From: Odiellus spinosus
Taxonomy: Eukaryota; Arthropoda; Arachnida; Opiliones; Phalangiidae
Assembly: GCA_963920705.1 (NCBI GenBank)
Contig: OY987232.1
Span: forward strand, 13,207,726 to 13,271,725
Direction: 5' to 3'
Length of the DNA: 64,000 nt
Shown: positions 35,280 to 46,445 of the stretch, piece by piece
Layout of the letters: each line of letters starts with the position of its first letter
Position numbering within the stretch: position 1 is the first letter of the stretch
Notes under the pieces: model-generated
What the model was told of the DNA's origin: nothing
The model's input: the letters and a program-made list of their open reading frames with translations, nothing else
Database searches by the model: none
Program-made: the position numbers and the translations under genes

Positions 35280-37167
35280 TCCGATATGGTCTAGTGGCTA
35301 GGATATCTGGCTTTCACCCAGCAGGCCCGGGTTCGATTCCCGGTATCGGAGTAGTTAGTTTTTAGATTAAAAAGTTTGTTGCTCAATATTTTCTTGATTT
35401 TCATTGTTTAGGTCACATATCCGATATGGTCTAGTGGCTAGGATATCTGGCTTTCACCCAGAAGGCCCGGGTTCTATTCCCGGTATCGGGGAAGTTCGTT
35501 TTTAGATTAAAAAGTTTGTTGCTCAATATTTTCTTGATTATCATTGGTTAGTGCACATGTTCGATATTTTCTAGTGGCTAGGATATCTGGCTGTCACCCA
35601 GAAGGCCCGGGTTCGATTCCCGGTATCGGAGCAGTTAGTTTTTAGATTAAAAAGTTTGTTGCTCAATATTTTCTTGACTATCATTGGTTAGAGATCATGT
35701 TCGATATGGTCTAGTGGCTAGGATATCTGGCTTTCACCCAGAAGGCCCGGGTTCGATTCCCGGTATCGGGGAAGTTCGTTTTTAGATTAAAAAGTTTGTT
35801 GCTCAATATTTTCTTGATTATCATTGGTTAGTGCACATGTCCGATATTTTCTAGTGGCTAGGATATCTGGCTTTCACCCAGAAGGCCCGGGTTCCATTCC
35901 CGGTATCGGAGCAGTTGGTTTTAGATTAAAAAGTTTGTTGCTAAATATTTTGATTATCATTGGTTAGAGAATATGTCCGATATGGTCTACTGGCTAGGAT
36001 ATCTGGCTCTCACCCAGAAGGCCCGGGTTCGACTCCCGGTATCGGAGCAGTTAGGTTTTAGATTAAAAAGTTTGTTGCTCAATATTTTCCTGATTATCAT
36101 TGGTTATAGCACATGTCCGATATGGTCTAGTGGCTAGGATATCTGGCTTTCACCCAGCAGGCCCGGGTTCGATTCCCGGTATCGGAGTAGTTAGTTTTTA
36201 GATTAAAAAGTTTGTTGCTCAATATTTTCTTGATTTTCATTGTTTAGGTCACATATCCGATATGGTCTAGTGGCTAGGATATCTGGCTTTCACCCAGAAG
36301 GCCCGGGTTCGATTCCCGGTATCGGGGAAGTTCGTTTTTAGATTAAAAAGTTTGTTGCTCAATATTTTCTTGATTATCATTGGTTAGTGCACATGTCCGA
36401 TATTTTCTAGTGGCTAGGATATCTGGCTGTCACCCAGAAGGCCCGGGTTCGATTCCCGGTATCGGAGCAGTTAGTTTTTAGATTAAAAAGTTTGTTGCTC
36501 AATATTTTCTTGATTATCATTGGTTAGTGCACATGTCCGATATTTTCTAGTGGCTAGGATATCTGGCTGTCACCCAGAAGGCCCGGGTACGATTCCCGGT
36601 ATCGGAGCAGTTAGTTTTTAGATTAAAAAGTTTGTTGCTCAATATTTTCTTGATTATCATTGACTAGCGCACATGTCCGATATGGTCTAGTGGCTAGGAT
36701 ATCTGGCTTTCACCCAGAAGGCCCGGGTTCGATTCCCGGTATCGGAGAAGTTCGTTTTTAGATTAAAAAGTTTGTTGCTCAATATTTTCTTGATTATCAT
36801 TGGTTAGTGCAAATGTCCGATATTTTCTAGTGGCTAGGATATCTGGCTGTCACCCAGAAGGCCCGGGTACGATTCCCGGTATCGGAGCAGTTAGTTTTTA
36901 GATTAAAAAGTTTGTTGCTCAATATTTTCTTGATTATCATTGACTAGAGCACATGTCCGATATGGTCTAGTGGCTAGGATATCTGGCTTTCACCCAGAAG
37001 GCCCGGGTTCGATTCCCGGTATCGGAGCAGTTAGTTTTTAGATTAAAAAGTTTGTTGCTCAATATTTTCTTGATTATCATTTGTTAGAGAACATGTCCGA
37101 TATGGTCTAGTGGCTAGGATATCTGGCTTTCACCCAGAAGGCCCGGGTTCGATTCCCGGTATCGAAG
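35280..37167 (+). tRNA. tRNA cluster 13: 14 genes, UUC and GUC with one CUC
   Basis: D starts: 35560, 36396, 36536, 36816. C: 35976. T: 35280, 35420, 35700, 35840 (hybrid), 36116, 36256, 36676, 36956, 37096. 35420 has TTCTATT in the T loop, shared with 47004. 35700 carries C2 to T and A72 to G. 35976 has a T-loop change (CGACTCC) not seen in its relatives. The genes at 36116-37027 match 19360-20271. Confidence 0.93.
35840..35911 (+). tRNA. Hybrid tRNA: GUC-type 5' half, UUC-type 3' half
   Basis: The upstream spacer (GTTAGTGCACATG) and T9-T10 are those of GUC genes, but the loop is CTTTCAC (UUC) and the T loop is TTCCATT, the variant of the genes at 1758, 7480 and 19084, whose downstream spacer also follows here. 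A crossover or conversion tract boundary therefore lies between positions 10 and 34 of the tRNA. Confidence 0.8.
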
Positions 37168-39251
37168 TAGTTAGTTTTTAGATTAAAAAGTTTGTTGCTC
37201 AATATTTTCTTGATTTTCATTGTTTAGGTCACATATCCGATATGGTCTAGTGGCTAGGATATCTGGCTTTCACCCAGAAGGCCCGGGTTCGATTCCCGGT
37301 ATCGGAGATGTTACTTTTTAGATTAAAAAGTTTGTTGCTCAATATTTTCTTGATTATTATTGTTTAGAGCACATGTCCGATATGGTCTAGTGGCTAGGAT
37401 ATCTGGCTCTCACCGAGAAGGCCCGGGTTCGATTCCCGGTATCGGAGAAGTTTGTTTTTAGATTAAAAAGTTTGTTGCTCAATATTTTCTTGATTATCAT
37501 TGGTTAGTGCACATGTCCGATATGGTCTAGTGGCTAGGATATCTGGCTCTCACCCAGAAGGCCCGGGTACGATTCCCGGTATCGGAGCAGTTAGTTTTTA
37601 GATAAAAAAGTTTGTTGCTCAATATTTTCTTGATTATCATTGGTTACAGAACATGTCCGATATGGTCTAGTGGCTAGGATATCTGGCTTTCACCCAGAAG
37701 GCCCGGGTTCCATTCCCGGTATCGGAGCAGTTGGTTTTAGATTAAAAAGTTTGTTGCTAAATATTTTGATTATCATTGGTTAGAGAATATGTCCGATATG
37801 GTCTAGTGGCTAGGATATCTGGCTTTCACCCAGAAGGCCCGGGTTCGATTCCCGGTATCGGAGTAGTTTATAGATTAAAAAGTTTGTTGCTCAATATTTT
37901 CTTGATTATCATTGGTTAGAGAATATGTCCGATATGGTCTAGTGGCTAGGATATCTGGCTCTCACCCAGAAGGCCCGGGTTCGATTCCCGGTATCGGAGT
38001 AGTTAGTTTTTAGATTAAAAAGTTTGTTGCTAAATATTTTCTTGATTATCATTGGTTAGAGAACATGTCCGATATGGTCTAGTGGCTAGGATATCTGGCT
38101 CTCACCCAGAAGGCCCGGGTTCGATTCCCGGTATCGGAGTAGTTAGTTTTTAGATTAAAAAGTTTGTTGCTCAATATTTTCTTGATTTTCATTGTTTAGG
38201 TCACATATCCGATATGGTCTAGTGGCTAGGATATCTGGCTTTCACCCAGAAGGCCCGGGTTCGATTCCCGGTATCGAAGTAGTTAGTTTTTAGATTAAAA
38301 AGTTTGTTGCTCAATATTTTCTTGATTTTCATTGTTTAGGTCACATATCCGATATGGTCTAGTGGCTAGGATATCTGGCTTTCACCCAGAAGGCCCGGGT
38401 TCGATTCCCGGTATCGGAGATGTTACTTTTTAGATTAAAAAGTTTGTTGCTCAATATTTTCTTGATTATTATTGTTTAGAGCACATGTCCGATATGGTCT
38501 AGTGGCTAGGATATCTGGCTCTCACCGAGAAGGCCCGGGTTCGATTCCCGGTATCGGAGAAGTTTGTTTTTAGATTAAAAAGTTTGTTGCTCAATATTTT
38601 CTTGATTATCATTGGTTAGTGCACATGTCCGATATGGTCTAGTGGCTAGGATATCTGGCTCTCACCCAGAAGGCCCGGGTACGATTCCCGGTATCGGAGC
38701 AGTTAGTTTTTAGATAAAAAAGTTTGTTGCTCAATATTTTCTTGATTATCATTGGTTACAGAACATGTCCGATATGGTCTAGTGGCTAGGATATCTGGCT
38801 TTCACCCAGAAGGCCCGGGTTCCATTCCCGGTATCGGAGCAGTTGGTTTTAGATTAAAAAGTTTGTTGCTAAATATTTTGATTATCATTGGTTAGAGAAT
38901 ATGTCCGATATGGTCTAGTGGCTAGGATATCTGGCTTTCACCCAGAAGGCCCGGGTTCGATTCCCGGTATCGGAGTAGTTTATAGATTAAAAAGTTTGTT
39001 GCTCAATATTTTCTTGATTATCATTGGTTAGAGAATATGTCCGATATGGTCTAGTGGCTAGGATATCTGGCTCTCACCCAGAAGGCCCGGGTTCGATTCC
39101 CGGTATCGGAGTAGTTAGTTTTTAGATTAAAAAGTTTGTTGCTAAATATTTTCTTGATTATCATTGGTTAGAGAACATGTCCGATATGGTCTAGTGGCTA
39201 GGATATCTGGCTCTCACCCAGAAGGCCCGGGTTCGATTCCCGGTATCGGAG
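37168..39251 (+). repeat. 1,112-bp repeat (8 genes), tandem
   Basis: Genes 37236-38139 recur at 38348-39251, seven genes plus a junction gene at 38208 that ends TATCGAAG. Both copies include the shortened TAGTTTATAG spacer. The second copy continues into sequence matching 20340-22503. Confidence 0.85.
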
Positions 39252-40511
39252 TAGTTAGTTTTTAGATTAAAAAGTTTGTTGCTCAATATTTTCTTGATTT
39301 TCATTGTTTAGGTCACATATCCGATATGGTCTAGTGGCTAGGATATCTGGCTTTCACCCAGAGGGCCCGGGTTCGATTCCCGGTATCGGAGTAGTTAGTT
39401 TTTAGATTAAAAAGTTTGTTGCTCAATATTTTCTTGATTATCATTGGTTAGAGAATATGTCCGATATGGTATAGTGGCTAGGATATCTGGCTCTCACCCA
39501 GAAGGCCCGAGTTCGATTCCCGGTATCGGAGTAGTTAGTTTTTAGATTAAAAAGTTTGTTGCTAAATATTTTCTTGATTATCATTGGTTAGAGAATATGT
39601 CCGATATGGTCTAGTGGCTAGGATATCTGGCTTTCACCCAGAAGGCCCGGGTTCGATTCCCGGTATCGGAGATGTTACTTTTTAGATTAAAAAGTTTGTT
39701 GCTCAATATTTTCTTGATTATCATTGGTTAGAGCACATGTCCGATATGGTCTAGTGGCTAGGATATCTGGCTCTCACCCAGAAGGCCCGGGTTCGATTCC
39801 CGGTATCGGAGTAGTTAGTTTTTAGATTAAAAAGTTTGTTGCTCAATATTTTCTTGATTTTCATTATTTAGGTCACATATCCGATATGGTCTAGTGGCTA
39901 GGATATCTGGATTTCACCCAGAAGGCCCGGGTTCGATTCCCGGTATCGGAGATGTTACTTTTTAGTTTAAAAAATTTGTTGCTCAATATTTTCTTGATTA
40001 TCATTGGTTAGAGCATATGTCCGATATGGTCTAGTGGCTAGGATATCTGGCTTTTACCCAGAAGGCCCGGGTTCGATTCCCGGTATCGGAGTAGTTAGTT
40101 TTTAGATTAAAATGTTTGTTGCTCAATATTTTCTTGATTTTCATTGTATAGGTCACATATGCGTTATGGTCTAGTGGCTAGGATATCTGGCTTTCACCCA
40201 GAAGGCCCGGGTTCGATTCCCGGTATCGGAGATGTTACTTTTTAGATTAAAAAATTTGTTGCTCAATATTATCTTGATTATCATTGTTTAGGGCACATAT
40301 CCGATATGGTCTAGTGGCTTGGATATCTGGCTTTCACCCAGAAGGCCCGGGTTCGATTCCCGGTATCGGAGTAGTTAGTTTTTAGATTAAAAAGTTTGTT
40401 GCTCAATATTTTCTTGATTTTCATTGTTTAGGCCACATATCCGATATGGTCTAGTGGCTAGGATATCTGGCTTTCACCCAGAAGGCCCGGGTTCGATTCC
40501 CGGTATCGGAG
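37236..40511 (+). tRNA. tRNA cluster 14: 24 genes, UUC, CUC and one UUU
   Basis: C starts: 37376, 37516, 37928, 38068, 38488, 38628, 39040, 39180, 39460, 39740. K: 40020. T: 37236, 37656, 37792, 38208, 38348, 38768, 38904, 39320, 39600, 39880, 40160, 40300, 40440. Genes 37236-38139 and 38348-39251 are tandem copies 1,112 bp apart. The part from 38348 matches 20340-22503. No GUC copy. Confidence 0.93.
40020..40091 (+). tRNA. tRNA-Glu body with Lys anticodon UUU (copy 3)
   Basis: Same variant as at 22012, anticodon at 40053-40055, exactly 18,008 bp further on in a block that repeats 20340-22503. It is a duplicate by block copying, not an independent mutation. Confidence 0.85.
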
Positions 40512-40579
40512 ATGTTACTTTTTAGATTAAAAAGTTTGTTGCTCAATATTTTCTTGATTATCATTGGTTAGAGAATATG

Positions 40580-42188
40580 TCCGATATGGTCTACTGGCTA
40601 GGATATCTGGCTCTCACCCAGAAGGCCCGGGTTTGATTCCCGGTATCGGAGCAGTTAGGTTTTAGATTAAAAAGTTTGTTGCTCAATATTTTCTTGATTA
40701 TCATTGGTTAGAGTAAATGTCCGATAGGGTCTAGGGGCTAGGATATCTGGCTCTCACCCAGAAGGCCCGGGTTTGATTCCCGGTATCGGAGCAGTTAGGT
40801 TTTAGATTAAAAAGTTTGTTGCTCAATATTTTCTTGATTATCATTGGTTAGAGTAAATGTCCGATAGGGTCTAGGGGCTAGGATATCTGGCTCTCACCCA
40901 GAAGGCCCGGGTTCGATTCCCGGTATCGGAGCAGTTAGGTTTTAGATTAAAAAGTTTGTTGCTCAATATTTTCTTGATTATCATTGGTTAGAGTAAATGT
41001 TCGATATGGTCTAGTGGCTAGGATATCTGGCTTTCACCCAGAAGGCCCGGGTTCGATTCCCGGTATCGGAGATGTTACTTTTTAGTTTAAAAAATTTGTT
41101 GCTCAATATTTTCTTGATTATCATTGGTGATAGCACATGTCCGATATGGTCTAGTGGCTAGGATATCTGGCTCTCACCCAGAAGGCCCGGGTTCGATTCC
41201 CGGTATCGGAGCAGTTAGTTTTTAGATTAAAAAGTTTGTTGCTCAATATTTTCTTGATTTTCATTGTTTAGGGCACATATCCGATATGGTCTAGTGGCTA
41301 GGATATCTGGCTTTCACCCAGAAGGCCCGGGTTCGATTCCCGGTATGGGAGATGATACTTTTTAGATTAAAAAGTTTGTTGCTCAATATTTTCTTGATTA
41401 TCATTGGTTAGAGCACATGTCCGATATGGTCTAGTGGCTAGGATATCTGGCTCTCACCCAGAAGGCCCGGGTACGATTCCCGGTATCGGAGCAGTTAGGT
41501 TTTAGATTAAAAAGTTTGTTGCTCAATATTTTCTTGATTATCATTGGTTAGACCACATGTCCGATATGGTCTAGTGGCTAGGATATCAGGCTTTCACCCA
41601 GAAAGCCCGGGTTCGATTCCCGGTATCGGAGTAGTTAGTTTTTAGATTAAAAAGTTTGTTGCTCAATATTTTATTGATTATCATTGGTTTGAGAATATGT
41701 CCGATATGGTCTAGTGGCTAGGATATCTGGCTCTCACCCAGAAGGCCCGGGTTCGATTCCCGGTATCGGAGCAGTTAGGTTTTAGATTAAAAAGTTTGTT
41801 GCTAAATATTTTGATTATCATTGGTTAGAGTATATGTCCGATATGGTCTACTGGCTAGGATATCTGGCTCTCACCCAGAAGGCCGGGGTTCGATTCCCGG
41901 TATCGGAGCAGTTAGGTTTTAGATTAAAAAGTTTGTTGCTCAATATTTTCTTGATTATCATTGGTTAGAGTAAATGTCCGATATGGTCTAGGGGCTAGGA
42001 TATCTGGCTCTCACCCAGAAGGCCCGGGTTCGATTCCCGGTATCGGAGTATTTAGTTTTTAGATTAAAAAGTTTGTTGCTCAATATTTTCTTGATTTTCA
42101 TTATGTAGGTCACATATGCGATATGGTCTAGTGGCTAGGATATCTGGCTTTCACCGAGAAGGCCCGGGTTCGATTCCCGGTATCGGAG
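40580..42188 (+). tRNA. tRNA cluster 15: 12 genes, CUC-rich
   Basis: C starts: 40580, 40720, 40860, 41140, 41420, 41700, 41837, 41977. T: 41000, 41280, 41560, 42117. This is the most CUC-rich stretch (8 of 12). 40720 and 40860 are near-identical adjacent CUC genes carrying GGGTCTAGGGG in the A box. 41837 has a T-stem change (GGCCGGGGTT). 41280 ends TATGGGAG, unpaired at 4-69. Most genes match 27,315-28,783. Confidence 0.92.
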
Positions 42189-42256
42189 AAGTTTGTTTTT
42201 AGATTAAAAAGTTTGTTGCTCAATATTTTCTTGATTATCATTGGTTAGTGCACATG

Positions 42257-44144
42257 TACGATATTTTCTAGTGGCTAGGATATCTGGCTTTCACACAGAA
42301 GGCCCGGGTTCGATTACCGGTATCGGAGCAGTTAGTTTTTAGATTAAAAAGTTTGTTGCTAAATATTTTCTTGATTATCATTGGTTAGAGAGCATGTCCG
42401 ATATGGTCTAGTGGCTAGGATATCTGGCTTTCACCCAGAAGGCCCGGGTTCGATTCCCGGTATCGGAGTAGTTAGTTTTTAGATTAAAAAGTTTGTTGCT
42501 CAATATTTTCTTGATTATCATTGGTTAGATAATTTGTCCGATATGGTCTAGTGGCTAGGATATCTGGCTCTCACCCAGAAGGCCCGGGTTCGATTCCCGG
42601 TATCGGAGTAGTTAGTTTTTAGATTAAAAAGTTTGTTGCTCAATATTTTCTTGATTATCATTGGTTAGAGAATATGTCCGATATGGTCTAGTGGCTAGGA
42701 TATCTGGCTTTCACCCAGAAGGCCCGGGTTCGAATCACGGTATCGGAGTATTTAGTTTTTAGATTAAAAAGTTTGTTGCTCAATATTTTCTTGATTTTCA
42801 TTGTTTAGGTCACATATCCGATATGGTCTAGTGGCTAGGATATCTGGCTCTCACCCAGAAGGCCCGGGTTCGATTCCCGGTATCGGAGCAGTTAGTTTTT
42901 AGATTAAAAAGTTTGTTACTCAATATTTTATTGATTTTCATTGTTTAGGTCACATATCCGATATGGTCTAGTGGCTAGGATATCTGGCTTTCACCCAGAA
43001 GGCCCGGGTTCGATTCCCGGTATCGGAGATGTTACTTTTTAGATTAAAAAGTTTGTTGCTCAATATTTTCTTGATTATCATTGGTTAGAGAATATGTCCG
43101 ATATGGTCTACTGGCTAGGATATCTGGCTCTCACCCAGAAGGCCCGGGTTCGATTCCCGGTATCGGAGCAGTTAGGTTTTAGATTAAAAAGTTTGTTGCT
43201 CAATATTTTCCTGATTATCATTGGTTATAGCACATGTGCGATATGGTCTAGTGGCTAGGATATCTGGCTTTCACCCAGCAGGCCCGGGTTCGATTCCCGT
43301 TATCGGAGTAGTTAGTTTTTAGATTAAAAAGTTTGTTGCTCAATATTTTCTTGATTTTCATTGTTTAGGTCACATATCCGATATGGTCTAGTGGCTAGGA
43401 TATCTGGCTTTCACCCAGAAGGCCCGGGTTCGATTCCCGGTATCGGAGATGTTACTTTTTAGATTAAAAAGTTTGTTGCTCAATATTTTCTTGATTATTA
43501 TTGTTTAGAGCACATGTCCGATATGGTCTAGTGGCTAGGATATCTGGCTTTCACCCAGAAGGCCCGGGTTCGATTCCCGACATCGGAGTAGTTAGTTAAT
43601 AGATTAAAAAGTTTGTTGCTCAATATTTTCTTGATTTTCATTGTTTAGGTCACATATGCGATATGGTCTAGTGGCTAGGATATCTGGCTCTCACCGAGAA
43701 GGCCCGGGTAAGATTCCCGGTATCGGAGAAGTTTGTTTTTAGATTAAAAAGTTTGTTGCTCAATATTTTCTTGATTATCATTGGTTAGTGCACATGTCCG
43801 ATATGGTCTAGTGGCTAGGATATCTGGCTCTCACCCAGAAGGCCCGGGTACGATTCCCGGTATCGGAGCAGTTAGTTTTTAGATTAAAAAGTTTGTTGCT
43901 CAATATTTTCTTGATTATCATTGGTTACAGAACATGTCCGATATGGTCTAGTGGCTAGGATATCTGGCTTTCACCCAGAAGGCCCGGGTTCCATTCCCGG
44001 AATCGGAGCAGTTGGTTTTAGATTAAAAAGTTTGTTGCTAAATATTTTGATTATCATTGGTTAGAGAATATGTCCGATATGGTCTACTGGCTAGGATATC
44101 TGGCTCTCACCCAGAAGGCCCGGGTTCGATTCCCGGTATCGGAG
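42257..44144 (+). tRNA. tRNA cluster 16: 14 genes, third copy of the opening block
   Basis: C starts: 42537, 42817, 43097, 43657, 43797, 44073. T: 42257, 42397, 42677, 42957, 43237, 43377, 43517, 43937. It repeats 79-1965 and 28852-30739 (13,405 bp from the latter) gene for gene, including A2 with T9-T10 at 42257, the CACGG T stem at 42677 and TAAG at 43657. Confidence 0.93.
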
Positions 44145-45189
44145 CAGTTAGGTTTTAGATTAAAAAGTTTGTTGCTCAATATTTTCCTGATTATCATTGG
44201 TTATAGCACATGTCCGATATGGTCTAGTGGCTAGGATATCTGGCTTTCACCCAGCAGGCCCGGGTTCGATTCCCGGTATCGGAGTAGTTAGTTTTTAGAT
44301 TAAAAAGTTTGTTGCTCAATATTTTCTTGATTTTCATTGTTTAGGTCACATATCCGATATGGTCTAGTGGCTAGGATATCTGGCTTTCACCCAGAAGGCC
44401 CGGGTTCGATTCCCGGTATCGGAGAAGTTCGTTTTTAGATTAAAAAGTTTGTTGCTCAATATTTTCTTGATTATCATTGGTTAGTGCAAATGTCCGATAT
44501 TTTCTAGTGGCTAGGATATCTGGCTGTCACCCAGAAGGCCCGGGTACGATTCCCGGTATCGGAGCAGTTAGTTTTTAGATTAAAAAGTTTGTTGCTCAAT
44601 ATTTTCTTGATTATCATTGACTAGAGCACATGTCCGATATGGTCTAGTGGCTAGGATATCTGGCTTTCACCCAGAAGGCCCGGGTTCGATTCCCGGTATC
44701 GGAGCAGTTAGTTTTTAGATTAAAAAGTTTGTTGCTCAATATTTTCTTGATTATCATTGGTTTGAGAACATGTCCGATATGGTCTAGTGGCTAGGATATC
44801 TGGCTTTCACCCAGAAGGCCCGGGTTCGATTCCCGGTATCGGAGCAGTTAGTTTTTAGATTAAAAAGTTTGTTGCTCAATATTTTCTTGATTATCATTGG
44901 TTAGAGAACGTGTCCGATATGGTCTAGTGGCTAGGATATCTGGCTTTCACCCAGAAGGCCCGGGTTCGATTCCCGGTATCGGAGTAGTTAGTTTTTAGAT
45001 TAAAAAGTTTGTTGCTAAATATTTTGATTATCATTATGTTGAGAATATGTCCGATATGGTCTAGTGGCTAGGATATCTGGCTCTCACCCAGAAGGCCCGG
45101 GTTCGATTCCCGGTATCGGAGCAGTTAGGTTTTAGATTAAAAAGTTTGTTGCTCAATATTTTCTTGATTATCATTGGTTAGAGCACATG

Positions 45190-45260
45190 TCCGATATGGT
45201 CTAGAGGCTAGGATATCTGGCTTTCACCCTGAAGGCCCGGATTGATTCCCGGTATCGGAG
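45190..45260 (+). pseudogene. 71-nt tRNA-Glu(UUC) with damaged T arm
   Basis: Same deletion of C56, G53 to A and anticodon-stem change as at 2866, including the AGAGGC D-loop change, and the same neighbours. It is the block-duplicated counterpart. Confidence 0.8.
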
Positions 45261-46025
45261 AAGTTAATTTTTGGATTAAAAAGTTTGTTACTCAATATTT
45301 TCTTGATTATCATTGGTTAGAGAAAATGTCCGATATGGTCTAGTGGCTAGGATATCTGGCTCTCACCCAGAAGGCCCGGGTTCGATTCCCGGTATCGGAG
45401 CTGTAAGGTTTTAGATTAAAAAGTTTGTTGCTCAATATTTTCTTGATTATCATTGGTTATAGTTCTGTCCGATATGGTCTAGTGGCTAGGATATCTGGCT
45501 TTCACCCAGCAGGCCCGGTTTCGATTCCCGGTATCGGAGTAGTTAGTTTTTAGATTAAAAAGTTTGTTGCTCAATATTTTCTGATTTTCATTGTTTAGGT
45601 CACATATCCGATAAGGTCTAGTGGCTAGGATATCTGGCTTTCACCCAGCAGGCCCGGGTTCGATTCCCGGTATCGGAGTAGTTAGTTTTTAGATTAAAAA
45701 GTTTGTTGCTCAATATTTTCTGATTTTCATTGTTTAGGTCACATATCCGATATGGTCTAGTGGCTAGGATATCTGGCTTTCACCCAGAAGGCCCGGGTTC
45801 GATTCCCGGTATCGGGGAAGTTCGTTTTTAGATTAAAAAGTTTGTTGCTCAATATTTTCTTGATTATCATTGGTTAGTGCACATGTCCGATATTTTCTAG
45901 TGGCTAGGATATCTGGCTGTCACCCAGAAGGCCCGGGTACGATTCCCGGTATCGGAGCAGTTAGTTTTTAGATTAAAAAGTTTGTTGCTCAATATTTTCT
46001 TGATTATCATTGATTCGAGCACATG

Positions 46026-46097
46026 TCCGATATGGTCTAGTGGCTAGGATATCTGGTTTTCACCCAGAAGGCCCGGGTTCGATTCCCGGTATCGAAG
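46026..46097 (+). tRNA. tRNA-Glu(UUC) with T32
   Basis: The loop is TTTTCAC, with C32 changed to T, a change often tolerated in tRNAs. The acceptor ends TATCGAAG, breaking 2-71, as in its relatives at 31087 and 34022, which keep C32. Confidence 0.7.
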
Positions 46098-46445
46098 CAG
46101 TTAGTTTTTAGATTAAAAAGTTTGTTGCTCAATATTTTCTTGATTATCATTGGTTAAAGAACATGTCCGATATGGTCTAGTAGCTAGGATATCTGGCTTT
46201 CACCCAGAAGGCCCGGGTTCGATTCTCGGTATCGGAGCAGTTAGTTTTTAGATTAAAAAGTTGGTTGCACAATATTTTCTTGATTATCATTGGTTAGTGC
46301 ACATGTCCGATATTTTCTAGTGGCTAGGATATCTGGCTGTCGCCCAGAAGGCCCGGGTACGATTCCCGGTATCGGAGCAGTTAGTTTTTAGATTAAAAAG
46401 TTTGTTGCTCAATATTTTCTTGATTATCATTGATTAGAGCACATG

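Larger units (their letters stand above)
44213..46377 (+). tRNA. tRNA cluster 17: 16 genes, UUC with GUC and CUC
   Basis: D starts: 44493, 45886, 46306. C: 45050, 45329. T: 44213, 44353, 44633, 44773, 44913, 45190 (71 nt), 45468, 45607, 45746, 46026, 46166. It parallels 2034-3355 but with one extra gene (44773) and no GATTA deletion before 44633. 46306 carries G37 but sits after the spacer form GGTTGCACAA that precedes A37 copies at 31367 and 34302, so it joins two ancestral units. 46026 has T32. Confidence 0.92.
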
